Source of the DNA: Nitrosopumilus sp. H13
GTDB taxonomy: Archaea; Thermoproteota; Nitrososphaeria; Nitrososphaerales; Nitrosopumilaceae
Length of the DNA: 36,570 nucleotides
NCBI GenBank assembly: GCA_003724285.1
Contig: RHFB01000039.1
Coordinates: 1-36,570 of the forward strand
Reading direction: 5' to 3'
The notes beneath the pieces were generated by a model. It ran no database searches. It saw nothing but the letters and a program-made list of their open reading frames with translations, and was not told where the DNA came from. The position numbers and the translations under genes are program-made. Below are positions 24,533-32,322 of this stretch, piece after piece (positions within the stretch are counted from its first letter, which is position 1; each line of letters begins with the position of its first letter).

Positions 24533-24850
24533 TTGAAGTTCTGCCCAAAGTGCGACATCAAGCTGAAAAAAGAGGGCTCTGGTCTCCAGTGTCCAAAATG
24601 CGGCCATGCAGAAGGCAAGGAAGCCAGACAGCCAAAAAAACCCAAGCAAGAACAGGCGCCAAGCAACGAGTTTAACGTCTTTGAGGGAAACGAGGGAAAC
24701 GAGACGCTCTCGACCATCAAGATTGACTGTGAAAAATGCGGCAGTAAAGAAGCAGTCTGGTGGATGCTTCAGACAAGGAGCGCAGACGAACCCACCACGC
24801 AGTTTTACCGGTGTATCAAATGCAGCTACACATGGCGAAATTATGCATAA
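24533..24850 (+). CDS. Transcription elongation factor TFS (TFIIS-like)
   Basis: Stimulates RNA cleavage by backtracked RNA polymerase. The 105-residue protein has an N-terminal zinc ribbon (Cys4, Cys7, Cys20, Cys23) and a C-terminal zinc ribbon (CEKC...CIKC). The catalytic acidic pair is in RSADEPTTQF. The TTG start at 24533 follows rpoL by one base. The linker is Lys/Gln/Pro-rich. Confidence 0.93.
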   Translation: MKFCPKCDIKLKKEGSGLQCPKCGHAEGKEARQPKKPKQEQAPSNEFNVFEGNEGNETLSTIKIDCEKCGSKEAVWWMLQTRSADEPTTQFYRCIKCSYTWRNYA

Positions 24851-24900
24851 AGCCACTGCAGATAAAGACTTTAAAATGGACTAGCGGGAGGTAGGTTGAT

Positions 24901-25644
24901 TTGACCTTTGAGGCAAAGACAAGCGGTTCTGATGACCTAAAGGCCGTAATATCTGCCATCTCCACCCTGGTTGAAGAGGCCACCTTTGAGGCGACACCTG
25001 AGGGAATCACGTTCCGGGGGATGGATCCCTCACACGTGGCCCTGATCGACATATCCTGGCCCAACTCTGCGTTTGAAAAGTACGAGTGCGACAGCGACAT
25101 AAAGTTCGGGGTGCGAATAGACGAGTTTTCAAAGCTCATCAAGAGGGCAGACAAAAAGGACAACATTGAGATCAGCATTGCAGAGAGCATGCTTCTTGTG
25201 ACCGTGGGAAAGAACAAGAAATACAAGATGCGCCTGATTGAAAGCTCGGCAACAGACACCCCGCTGCCAAAGATCCCGTACGATGCAAAGATCGTCCTCT
25301 CGTCCTCAAAATTTGACAAGACCCTCGGGGACGTGGGGGTCGTATCTGACTATCTGACAATACACATGTCCGGCTCAAAGGCCGACTTTTCAGGCAAGGG
25401 CGACTCTGGCGAGGTCACCATAGATCTCGACAAGAACGACGAGAGCACAAAGGAGATCTCCTCAAAGGTAGAATGCTCTGGGACATACAGCCTCGAATAC
25501 CTCAATCCCGTGATAAAGGCAGTAGGCAGTACCGCAGGCGAGGTCACGTGCGAGTTTTCAAGCTCAAAGCCGCTCAGAATCGAGTTCAAGGTGGCAAACA
25601 TAGGGCGGATTCACTTCTATCTGGCCCCGCGCGTAGAAAGCTAA
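24901..25644 (+). CDS. pcn: DNA polymerase sliding clamp PCNA
   Basis: Ring-forming processivity factor for DNA polymerases, ligase and FEN1. The 247-residue length is normal. It has the family phrases GITFRGMDPSHVALIDI, FGVRIDEFSKL and the C-terminal IGRIHFYLAPRVES. The TTG start at 24901 lies 8 bases after a GGGAGGT ribosome binding site, and a TTTAAAAT TATA-like box lies about 30 bases upstream. It follows TFS by 50 bases. One copy is seen, implying a homotrimer if no other exists. Confidence 0.95.
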   Translation: MTFEAKTSGSDDLKAVISAISTLVEEATFEATPEGITFRGMDPSHVALIDISWPNSAFEKYECDSDIKFGVRIDEFSKLIKRADKKDNIEISIAESMLLVTVGKNKKYKMRLIESSATDTPLPKIPYDAKIVLSSSKFDKTLGDVGVVSDYLTIHMSGSKADFSGKGDSGEVTIDLDKNDESTKEISSKVECSGTYSLEYLNPVIKAVGSTAGEVTCEFSSSKPLRIEFKVANIGRIHFYLAPRVES

Positions 25645-25648
25645 AAAG

Positions 25649-25657
25649 CATTTAAGG
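25649..25657 (+). promoter_or_regulatory. TATA box of aspartate kinase
   Basis: CATTTAAGG lies 21-29 bases before the ATG at 25678. The identical sequence stands the same distance before the next gene's start (27085-27093). Confidence 0.55.
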
Positions 25658-25677
25658 ACTGGCTGGCTGGCTATCTC

Positions 25678-27081
25678 ATGAAACTCGTAATAAAATATGG
25701 GGGAACGTCGATCTCAGAGGCGGGGCGCATCCGGGCCGTGGCAGAACACATCAGCTCGCTCTCAAGACACCACCAGATAATCGTGGTGTGCTCTGCAACA
25801 AGCGAGACGACTGACGATCTCATAGGAATATCAGAGTCGATAAAAAAGGAGAACAAGCCAAGGGCAGAACAGCTCGTATCAAAGATCACGGACAGACACA
25901 GGCAGCTTGCAAGACAGACGGTCAAAAAATCCGACGTGCGCAAGAAACTGCTTGCAAGGCTCGACGAGGACTTTGCAGAGCTTGTCGCGCTAATCGACGG
26001 GATGATACTGCTCGGTGAAGTGACCCAGAGATCCATGGACTATCTCATCTCGTTTGGAGAGCGGCTGTCCATAAGCCTCGTCTCGTCTGCAATCAATGAC
26101 TCGGGCAAAAAGTCCGTCCCGCTTACCGGCAAGGATGCGGGAATCGTAACTGACTCGAACTTTGGCCAGTCCATGCCGCTGATGGACACGACGAGACTAA
26201 AGGTCTCAAAGACCGTGGGCGCTCTGCTCTCTACTAAGACCATCCCCGTGGTGGGCGGGTTTGCGGGCGCCGACCAGCACGGGCACGTCACCACGTTTGG
26301 CAGGGGAGGCTCTGACTATTCTGCGACCATAATCGGCTCGTGCATAAAGGCAGACGAGATCTGGCTGATGAGCGACGTGGACGGACTCATGACTGCGGAT
26401 CCAAAGATCGTGAAAAACGCCAAGCTGCTCCGGGAGGTGTCATACGTGGAGGCAGTAGAGATGGCGCTGTTCGGGGCAAAGCAGATTCATCCGCGCACAT
26501 TCGAGCCCCTCCTGACAAAAAAGATCCCGATGAAGATAAAAAACTCCTTTAACACGGAAAACGAGGGGACGCTGGTGACTGCATCCGTCTCCCAGTCCTC
26601 CAAGAACACGGTAAAGTGCGTCAGCAGCGTCAAGAACAACGGGCTTATCGACATACAGGGGGGCAGCATGGTGGGCACCCCGGGCACGGCAGGCAGGATA
26701 TTTGCAACCCTGGCAAGGGCAGGAATCAACGTGATGATGATATCGCAAAACCCCTCTGAATCAAGCATTACGATCGTGGTAAAGAACGCCGATCTTGACA
26801 GGGCGGTAAGCGCGCTAGAGATGGAGCTGCTCGGAAAGATAATCAAAAAGCTAGACATTACCACAAACGTGGCCATAATAGCCCTGATAGGCTCGGGGAT
26901 GCGGGGCACGGTCGGGGTGGCCTCGAGGGTGTTTGGAGCAGTCGAAAAGCACGGGGTCAACGTATCGATGATCACCCAGGGATCCTCCGAGCTCAATCTG
27001 GCGTTTGTCGTGAAAAATTCCGACACCGGCGCGGCAGTCAGGGCGCTGCATGATGCCTTTGAGCTTGACAAGATAAACTAA
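25678..27081 (+). CDS. Aspartate kinase
   Basis: Phosphorylates aspartate, the first step to lysine, threonine and methionine. The 467-residue protein starts with the signature KYGGTS (residues 6-11), has FGRGGSDYSATIIG in the amino acid kinase domain, and DVDGLMTADPKIV. Two ACT domains follow (about 320-395 and 400-467), with GTPGTAGRIFATLARAGINV and GVASRVFGAVEKHGVNVSM, indicating feedback control by an end product. Full length. It has its own TATA box. Confidence 0.93.
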   Translation: MKLVIKYGGTSISEAGRIRAVAEHISSLSRHHQIIVVCSATSETTDDLIGISESIKKENKPRAEQLVSKITDRHRQLARQTVKKSDVRKKLLARLDEDFAELVALIDGMILLGEVTQRSMDYLISFGERLSISLVSSAINDSGKKSVPLTGKDAGIVTDSNFGQSMPLMDTTRLKVSKTVGALLSTKTIPVVGGFAGADQHGHVTTFGRGGSDYSATIIGSCIKADEIWLMSDVDGLMTADPKIVKNAKLLREVSYVEAVEMALFGAKQIHPRTFEPLLTKKIPMKIKNSFNTENEGTLVTASVSQSSKNTVKCVSSVKNNGLIDIQGGSMVGTPGTAGRIFATLARAGINVMMISQNPSESSITIVVKNADLDRAVSALEMELLGKIIKKLDITTNVAIIALIGSGMRGTVGVASRVFGAVEKHGVNVSMITQGSSELNLAFVVKNSDTGAAVRALHDAFELDKIN

Positions 27082-27084
27082 AGT

Positions 27085-27093
27085 CATTTAAGG
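27085..27093 (+). promoter_or_regulatory. TATA box of the secreted two-repeat protein
   Basis: CATTTAAGG lies 21-29 bases before the GTG at 27114, predicting a leaderless mRNA. Confidence 0.55.
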
Positions 27094-27113
27094 GTACGCG
27101 ACAAACCAAGCCT

Positions 27114-28553
27114 GTGAGAAATCTCATCACAGTCCTGATCATTATAGTTGTCGCGGTAGGATTGGGAGCTGCGTCCGTGTCAGACCAGTTTGCAGACGCG
27201 GGATCCAGAAAAAAGATTCACTTTACACAGACCATAACATCCTCCCAGGATCCGGGGCGGAGCGGGGGGCAGATGGCGCTGATCCTCCCCCCAAACGAGG
27301 GGGCTCTCTATGACGGCTCTATTACGTATGCCGCAAGCGGGCCGGTCCAGCTTGTCGTGCTGCACGAGCTAGGCGACAGTGATGCGGGCGGCCAGCCAGT
27401 CTGGACAGCTGATGGCAAAAAACGCTATGCGATATCGCTGTTTGGCGCAGCAGCATCCGGCTCCCTCGAGTTTACGGGAGCCGCCCTTGCGCTGAGCTCA
27501 GACGCGGGGGAATTCACTACTACTGTGAGCGTCGACGCATGGACCCGGGGGCAGCCGGCCAGGATACTGGTGCAAGAGACGGAACCAGTCGAGCCGGTAT
27601 CACTTTTGGCGCGTGCAAACGTGCCTGCAACCATTCCGATGCACCGGGGAATCCACGAGGGCGGCGAGGTACTGTATGTAATCACTGACGGCAGCAATGA
27701 AGAGTACGCCCAGGATCTCTCGTGGAGGCAGGAATGGAACGTCGAGCTTGCAGAGGTGCTTGCAGATGCGCCAGCTGATGCTGTGCAAAAGCTGTTCCTG
27801 TTCAAAAACGGAATAGAGGGGGACGGAGTCTACGGGTTCCAAGACGACTTGTTCTCTGTCAAGCCCGGACAGGACCGGTACAGCGCGCTCAGCAGCGTAA
27901 CAGAGGTGACATGGAAGACCGGTCAGAAGGAGATCGTCTTCGAGTCTGCAGCAGACGTGATTGCCGCAGAGAAGGGGGGCAGGGTCAGCTTTGAGGAGAC
28001 GGGAGTGGTGCTCAACGCGCCGCAGATCGTCTGGCCGGGAGGGCAGATGCAGGTGCGCCCGGATATGAACATCACAGACGACATGCCGTACGACGGGGGA
28101 CAGGTAACAGAGATCGACTCTGATGGGATGACCGTGACGTTTGTAGCCCACAGGGGATGGGGGCCGGACGGGCGAACCATATACTATATCGTTACCGATG
28201 CAACGCCCCCAAGGACTGCAGAGACTATGGGAGTGGCCGCATCCCCTGCATCTGCCGGACTTGTAGCTCACCAGGCAGCAGTCGATCTCTTCCAGTTCAA
28301 GAACGGAATCCGTGGGCCGGGCCCGCTCGGATTCCAGGCGGGCATTGCCGCAGCAGCGCTAGGCGATAAAAACTACAGCCCGATGTGGCGGATACACATA
28401 GTGGAATGGGACGATCCCGGGTCGGCGCGGATACTTGAGACGCGGGCAGACATTGACGCGTTTCAAGCAGATGACGCCGTATCAGTCAGCATTGCGCGGC
28501 CTACAAACGCCGACCACATTGTCAACTGCCCGTTCATAGATCCGTTCCAATAG
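27114..28553 (+). CDS. Secreted protein with two internal repeats, function unknown
   Basis: The 479-residue product has a signal peptide or anchor (about residues 3-22). The first third is beta-rich (ILPPNEGALYDGSITYAA). Two repeat units of about 110 residues follow, each with LFxFKNGIxGxGxxGFQ: one begins LFLFKNGIEGDGVYGFQ (about 223), the other LFQFKNGIRGPGPLGFQ (about 392). Between them lies YYIVTDATPPRTAETMGV, echoing VLYVITDGSNEEYAQDL before repeat one. Proteins of this plan occur in ammonia-oxidising archaea as abundant-looking exported proteins of unknown role. GTG start, TATA box upstream. Confidence 0.78.
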   Translation: MRNLITVLIIIVVAVGLGAASVSDQFADAGSRKKIHFTQTITSSQDPGRSGGQMALILPPNEGALYDGSITYAASGPVQLVVLHELGDSDAGGQPVWTADGKKRYAISLFGAAASGSLEFTGAALALSSDAGEFTTTVSVDAWTRGQPARILVQETEPVEPVSLLARANVPATIPMHRGIHEGGEVLYVITDGSNEEYAQDLSWRQEWNVELAEVLADAPADAVQKLFLFKNGIEGDGVYGFQDDLFSVKPGQDRYSALSSVTEVTWKTGQKEIVFESAADVIAAEKGGRVSFEETGVVLNAPQIVWPGGQMQVRPDMNITDDMPYDGGQVTEIDSDGMTVTFVAHRGWGPDGRTIYYIVTDATPPRTAETMGVAASPASAGLVAHQAAVDLFQFKNGIRGPGPLGFQAGIAAAALGDKNYSPMWRIHIVEWDDPGSARILETRADIDAFQADDAVSVSIARPTNADHIVNCPFIDPFQ

Positions 28554-28560
28554 TAAGAAA

Positions 28561-28596
28561 TCAGGCGTGGGTCAACATTTAATGATCAGCCGGATC
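28561..28596 (+). repeat. Left arm of a 36-base imperfect inverted repeat
   Basis: This segment begins TCAGGCGTGGGTCAACAT and matches the reverse complement of 29085-29120 at 31 of 36 positions without gaps. The outer 18 bases differ at one position only. It starts 7 bases after the stop of the secreted protein gene. It could be a terminal inverted repeat of a small element or a regulatory site. Confidence 0.85.
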
Positions 28597-28613
28597 GCCC
28601 GTGGCTACAAAAC

Positions 28614-28623
28614 GCTTAAATGC
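28614..28623 (+). promoter_or_regulatory. TATA box of the mini-peptide gene
   Basis: GCTTAAATGC lies 21-30 bases before the ATG at 28644, inside the inverted-repeat-bounded unit. Confidence 0.5.
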
Positions 28624-28643
28624 TAATACTCCATATTAGACGT

Positions 28644-28784
28644 ATGAGACTGCGAAACCTAGCAATCGTTGCCATAGTGGCCGCATCTGTCGCTGTAGTA
28701 CTCGGACTCAGTCAAGCGTCCGCTTTGTACTGCATCATACCGGCAGGTGGAGAGATCGATTTCTCAAGATGCTCAACCCCATGA
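28644..28784 (+). CDS. 46-residue secreted or anchored peptide with two cysteines
   Basis: The ORF encodes a basic N-terminus (MRLRN), a hydrophobic segment (about residues 6-22), a likely cleavage region near QASA (24-27), then a 19-residue tail with Cys30 and Cys43 (LYCIIPAGGEIDFSRCSTP). The layout fits a signal peptide followed by a short mature peptide that could form one disulfide. A TATA box stands at the right distance. No homologue recognised. It lies between the inverted repeats. Confidence 0.6.
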   Translation: MRLRNLAIVAIVAASVAVVLGLSQASALYCIIPAGGEIDFSRCSTP

Positions 28785-28845
28785 TTCTTTCTTAAGGATC
28801 ATGTCTTGAGATCTTTAGACGTTTCCCTAGAATTTTTCTATTTTT

Positions 28846-29095
28846 TTAAACAGCACATCCGTGCGCCTGATCTTGCACAAGTTTTTGGCAGAGGATGTAA
28901 TGTTTGAGCTGTTTTAGCGTCTCGTTCTCCAACTGCAATTATCCCGTCCTTGTTGCCTAGCAATTGCATCTCCAACATGGTGGCCTGCTGTTTTTTATTC
29001 TCGGATATGATCTTGTCTACCTTGTCACGCAGGATCTTTACTTCCGGGTAGGTCGATGCGAGGCCTTTTGGATCATTATTTTTGGATCCTGATGA
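28846..29095 (-). pseudogene. Frameshifted helical ORF inside the inverted-repeat unit
   Basis: On the minus strand a frame open from 29095 without a start codon encodes a charged helical stretch (YPEVKILRDKVDKI, then ATMLEMQLLGNKDG). The same style of sequence continues in another frame from 28938 (LQLENETLKQLKHYI, QDQAHGCAV) to a stop at 28846. This reads as a coiled-coil-like gene that has lost its start and suffered a frameshift near 28940. No family recognised. The rest of the 28785-29175 gap holds only A+T-rich sequence and the right repeat. Confidence 0.4.
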
Positions 29096-29120
29096 TCATC
29101 AGATGTTGACCCATGCCTGA
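29085..29120 (-). repeat. Right arm of a 36-base imperfect inverted repeat
   Basis: The reverse complement begins TCAGGCATGGGTCAACAT and matches the left arm at 31 of 36 positions. It also contains an internal 14-base perfect palindrome, CTGATGATCATCAG (29089-29102). No target-site duplication is obvious outside the arms. It ends 55 bases before cobJ. Confidence 0.85.
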
Positions 29121-29175
29121 CCCGACCCCTATTTCCAAGTGCTAAACGGATAAATTACTTGGCACGGTATCCGTT

Positions 29176-29961
29176 TTGAAATTGGCAGGCAAGCTCTACA
29201 TAGTCGGCGTCGGGCCGGGACACCATGACCACATGACGTTCCGGGCAAAGGAGGTCATAGCAGAAAGCGACACGATAGTGGGGTATGAGACCTATGTCAA
29301 CCTGGTGCGGGACCTCATCGGGGAAAAGACCGTGTATCGCTATGCGATGACGCAGGAGGTGGAGAGGGCGCGGCAGTGCATCGAGCTTGCAGAGTCCGGA
29401 AAGACCGTCTCGCTGGTATCAAGCGGGGATCCCGGGATATACGGGATGGCAGGACTCATCTATGAGACGCTTGCAGAGGGGGGATGGAATCCAAAGGACG
29501 GCCTTCCAGTGGAGATAGTCCCGGGAGTGTCTGCGCTAAACTCATGCGCCTCGATAATCGGCTCGCCCCTGATGACGGACTTTGCGGTACTCAGCATGAG
29601 CGACCTGCTTGTGCCGTGGGAGATAATCGAAAAGAGGGTCGAGGCGGCGGCAAGCGGCGACTTTGTCATGGTGATCTACAATCCTGCCAGCAAGAAGAGG
29701 GTGCGCCAGCTGCAGGATGCAAGGAAGATACTTCTGAAATACAGGCGGCCCGGCACGCCGGTCGCGATAATAAAGGGGGCGTTCCGGGAGTCTGAGACCG
29801 TAGTGATGACGGATCTAGAGCACCTGCCTGACCACTCTGAGAAGCTCGGCATGATAAGCACCGTGATAATAGGCAACTCTTCTACATACACCTACAAGGA
29901 TCTGATGATAAACCCGCGCGGCTACAAGTCAAAGTACAACCTCGAGGCGGCTGAGAGCTAG
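29176..29961 (+). CDS. cobJ: Precorrin-3B/cobalt-factor III C17-methyltransferase
   Basis: SAM-dependent tetrapyrrole methyltransferase that methylates C17 with ring contraction in corrin synthesis (CobJ/CbiH). The 261-residue product has the family N-terminus LYIVGVGPGHHDHMTFRA, the phrase VSSGDPGIYGMAG, EIVPGVSALNSCAS and PLMTDFAVLSMSDLLVPW, all characteristic of CobJ/CbiH. TTG start at 29176; TTG at 29182 is an alternative. Other corrin genes are not in the window. Confidence 0.92.
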   Translation: MKLAGKLYIVGVGPGHHDHMTFRAKEVIAESDTIVGYETYVNLVRDLIGEKTVYRYAMTQEVERARQCIELAESGKTVSLVSSGDPGIYGMAGLIYETLAEGGWNPKDGLPVEIVPGVSALNSCASIIGSPLMTDFAVLSMSDLLVPWEIIEKRVEAAASGDFVMVIYNPASKKRVRQLQDARKILLKYRRPGTPVAIIKGAFRESETVVMTDLEHLPDHSEKLGMISTVIIGNSSTYTYKDLMINPRGYKSKYNLEAAES

Positions 29962-30995
29962 CAGCTCTTCTTTATTGCCGCATCAATATCCCCGTCAAGC
30001 CTCAGCTTGTCGCGTATCGGGGCGATGACATCCACAAGGCACTCGCCCACGGCCTGCTTTAGATCCCCCGGATGCAGCCTTTTTTGCGCATAGTCCTTCT
30101 CTAGGCGCGCATACTCAGAGTACGATATGTTCCCCCCGAACTTTTCAGGCCTTTCCACGTTCATCCCGCCGGATCCGCGGAATATCATGGTCCTCGCAAT
30201 CTCTAGCACCGGGTTGTCCTGGACTGCCCCCTCCTCGCACCACGCCTTGCCTATCTTTTTGCGTATCGCGTCATCCGTATCGTGCATAAAGATGCCAGAG
30301 TTTGAATCCGACTTGCTCATCTTTCCCGGCTGCGAGTCAGCAGCAGGCCTTGAGAGGCCTGGAAGCAGCTTGTGATGTATAGCTACTGGGACCTTCCACT
30401 TTACCTTTGGAAACACCTCCCTTGCCAGCATGTGTATCTTTCTCTGATCCATCCCGGCATGGACTATGTCTACGTCCAGGGCGTGAATGTCTGCTGCCTG
30501 CATGGGGGGGTACAGCAGCTTTGCCAGCCCTATCTTCTTGTCGTCTTCAGAGCGCCCCATGATTGTAAGCGTGCGCATTGTCCTTGCAAGGGACATGTGC
30601 CTTGTAATCTCCACAAACTCGGACCAGTATCCGGGATTCTCCCGGTACAGATCCGATCCCATGACTATGCGTGCCTCAGGGCACACGAGCCTGAATGCGT
30701 CCCGATAGTACTCTGACACCTTTGAGATCACGTCCGGGTTCCCGCCAAGCTTGTCGTTGATCAGCGTGTGCCAGTCTGCAAGAAATATGGTACAGTCGAT
30801 CCCGGCGCTTGCAAAGTCGTTTATCTTGAATCCCGTGCTTATCAGGCTGCCAAGGTGCAAAAAACCAGAGATCTCAAGGCCGATATAGTGCTTTGGCGAC
30901 TGGTTTGTCTTGAACAGCTCCACGAGCTCGTCGCGCGTGACAACCTCCTGCGTGGGAGACCTCTCTACCAGATCCACCTTTTCTAGCACGTCCAA
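29958..30995 (-). CDS. tyrS: Tyrosyl-tRNA synthetase (archaeal type)
   Basis: Class I synthetase charging tRNA-Tyr. The 345-residue product has the HIGH-like motif GFLHLG in IGLEISGFLHLGSL, the KMSKS motif as GKMSKSDSNSG, and the archaeal TyrRS phrase HAGMDQRKIHMLARE. Length fits archaeal and eukaryotic TyrRS. ATG at 30995. It overlaps cobJ by 4 bases at their 3' ends. Confidence 0.93.
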   Translation of the reverse strand: MDVLEKVDLVERSPTQEVVTRDELVELFKTNQSPKHYIGLEISGFLHLGSLISTGFKINDFASAGIDCTIFLADWHTLINDKLGGNPDVISKVSEYYRDAFRLVCPEARIVMGSDLYRENPGYWSEFVEITRHMSLARTMRTLTIMGRSEDDKKIGLAKLLYPPMQAADIHALDVDIVHAGMDQRKIHMLAREVFPKVKWKVPVAIHHKLLPGLSRPAADSQPGKMSKSDSNSGIFMHDTDDAIRKKIGKAWCEEGAVQDNPVLEIARTMIFRGSGGMNVERPEKFGGNISYSEYARLEKDYAQKRLHPGDLKQAVGECLVDVIAPIRDKLRLDGDIDAAIKKSC

Positions 30996-31028
30996 ATCAA
31001 AACACCGTCTGCATGAACGCCTATAAAG

Positions 31029-31610
31029 TTATTCTGCGCGCTCATTCTGCCTGTCCAGACTCTTTCTCGGCTTTACACTCAGGTAAAACGCGTGACTGCT
31101 GATGATAAATGCCGCCAGAAACATCTTTGTTGCAAAGATCAGGTTCCACGGCCTGTCCGGATCCGGGTATGCGACATACAGCATGTCGATATCTGGCACC
31201 ATCCCGTCGACTGTCCCCGCGACTATCTGGGCGTGCAGTACGACGAAATTATATATCACCTCGTACATCGTGATGACTGCAAACCCCAGCAGCATCAGCT
31301 GGAGCAGGGCCATCCGCGTTCCGACCACCTTGTTTCCCGCAGTCCTCTTCCAGCCGATCCGGGTGACGCAGTACCAGCCGATTATGCTGGAGAAAAATAT
31401 CCAGGTGGAGACCCTTGCAAAGTTCTCAAACGGTATGACGGTGTTGTGTATTGCCTCGCCCATCACGTAAAAGCCGTTCTCAAGCCATTCTGCCATGGAG
31501 ACGTACACGCCAAATATCAGCGAGGCCACCATGATGAATCCGCAGAGATAAAAGATGTACAGGTACACCCTGTAGATTGCATCCGTCTTCTCAAGGTGCC
31601 GAGGCCTCAT
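31029..31610 (-). CDS. Four-helix membrane protein of unknown function
   Basis: The 193-residue protein has four predicted membrane helices (about 14-40, 65-85, 101-125 and 160-180). The loop between helices 3 and 4 (VAGTVDGMVPDIDMLYVAYPDPDRP) would face outside. I recognise no family. It is 33 bases before tyrS on the same strand, so the two may share a transcript. An A+T-rich promoter region lies at 31611-31660. Confidence 0.7.
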   Translation of the reverse strand: MRPRHLEKTDAIYRVYLYIFYLCGFIMVASLIFGVYVSMAEWLENGFYVMGEAIHNTVIPFENFARVSTWIFFSSIIGWYCVTRIGWKRTAGNKVVGTRMALLQLMLLGFAVITMYEVIYNFVVLHAQIVAGTVDGMVPDIDMLYVAYPDPDRPWNLIFATKMFLAAFIISSHAFYLSVKPRKSLDRQNERAE

Positions 31611-31678
31611 TATGCCGATTGCCAGATCCTGAAATATAAAAATTCACGCATTGGGATTTATAGACTGGCTTCCAAGCA

Positions 31679-31837
31679 ATGGCGTTGAAAATTGCAATAA
31701 ACGGGCCCCAGACAGGCAGAGAGGAGATCTCCGCCTCCTCTGTGCTGCGGGACGGCGTGCTTTCGCTGCCGGTTCATCCCGGAGTGACTGCCAGCGGCAT
31801 AAGATACATTGCTAGGGCGGTGCGTGGCTCGCTGTGA
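31679..31837 (+). pseudogene. Internally deleted relic of a DegT/DnrJ/EryC1 aminotransferase
   Basis: The 52-codon ORF looks like the two ends of a DegT-family sugar aminotransferase joined together. Residues 1-27 (IAINGPQTGREEISA, SSVLRDGVL) resemble the family N-terminus. Residues 28-52 (LSLPVHPGVTASGIRYIARAV) resemble its C-terminal strand and helix. The roughly 330 residues between, including the PLP lysine, are missing, so it cannot be an active enzyme. Its stop overlaps the next gene's GTG by 4 bases. The family match is from memory of motifs. Confidence 0.5.
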
Positions 31838-32322
31838 ATGCGCTAGGAGAGGCACTAGGGGAGATATGCGCGGCAGTCCTACCCGTGCCTGAAAAGCTCT
31901 ACCATGGGAACCAGGGCTCGCACGTGGCAGTGTGCACGCTATCTAGCATGAAGCTGCTTGGGATGATCGGCTGCTCGAAGATAATGGACAATGTCTGCGT
32001 TGCAGGCAGGCTGCTCTCTGAGAACAAGGGAATTGACTCTATCATCGAGTATGTGAGCACGGGCAGCGTCAACACCATAGTGGTGTGCGGCATGGATGTC
32101 ATGGGGCACAGGGCCGGTCACTCGCTATTCAAGCTTTACAAAAACGGCACGGACGAGGACGGCAGGATTGCCGGCTCTGAATCCCCGGATCCGTACCTTG
32201 CCTCCCCCGCGCACAAGATAGATTACTTTAGGTTAAATGTCACGCTAGTCGACATGATGGGTGAGACGGACCTTGGGAAGATCCACAAAGTCAGTAGCCG
32301 TCTGTCTGCCTCTTGCAGTTGA
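31834..32322 (+). CDS. MtrA-like protein (tetrahydromethanopterin S-methyltransferase subunit A homologue)
   Basis: The 162-residue product resembles the corrinoid-binding domain of MtrA, the cobamide subunit of a methanogen methyltransferase. It shares SHVAVCTLSS, AGRLLSENKGIDSII, and VVCGMDVMGHRAGHS. His92 in this last motif matches the His that binds cobalt in MtrA (His84 there). It lacks the C-terminal membrane helix of true MtrA, and no other mtr genes are nearby. A stand-alone cobamide carrier is plausible, which suits the cobalamin genes in this window. GTG start at 31834. Confidence 0.75.
   Translation: MNALGEALGEICAAVLPVPEKLYHGNQGSHVAVCTLSSMKLLGMIGCSKIMDNVCVAGRLLSENKGIDSIIEYVSTGSVNTIVVCGMDVMGHRAGHSLFKLYKNGTDEDGRIAGSESPDPYLASPAHKIDYFRLNVTLVDMMGETDLGKIHKVSSRLSASCS

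Noticed and set aside
25661-25672. Three tandem GGCT units before aspartate kinase
   Set aside because: Only 12 bases; likely chance in a leader region between TATA box and start.
26487-27071. 194-codon minus-strand frame opposite aspartate kinase
   Set aside because: Antisense to the ACT domains; the translation has no recognisable domain and G+C-rich DNA leaves such frames open by chance.
28785-29175. Possible riboswitch or structured RNA before cobJ
   Set aside because: No cobalamin-box-like sequence seen, and the obvious structure is the inverted-repeat arm, which pairs with 28561-28596 instead.
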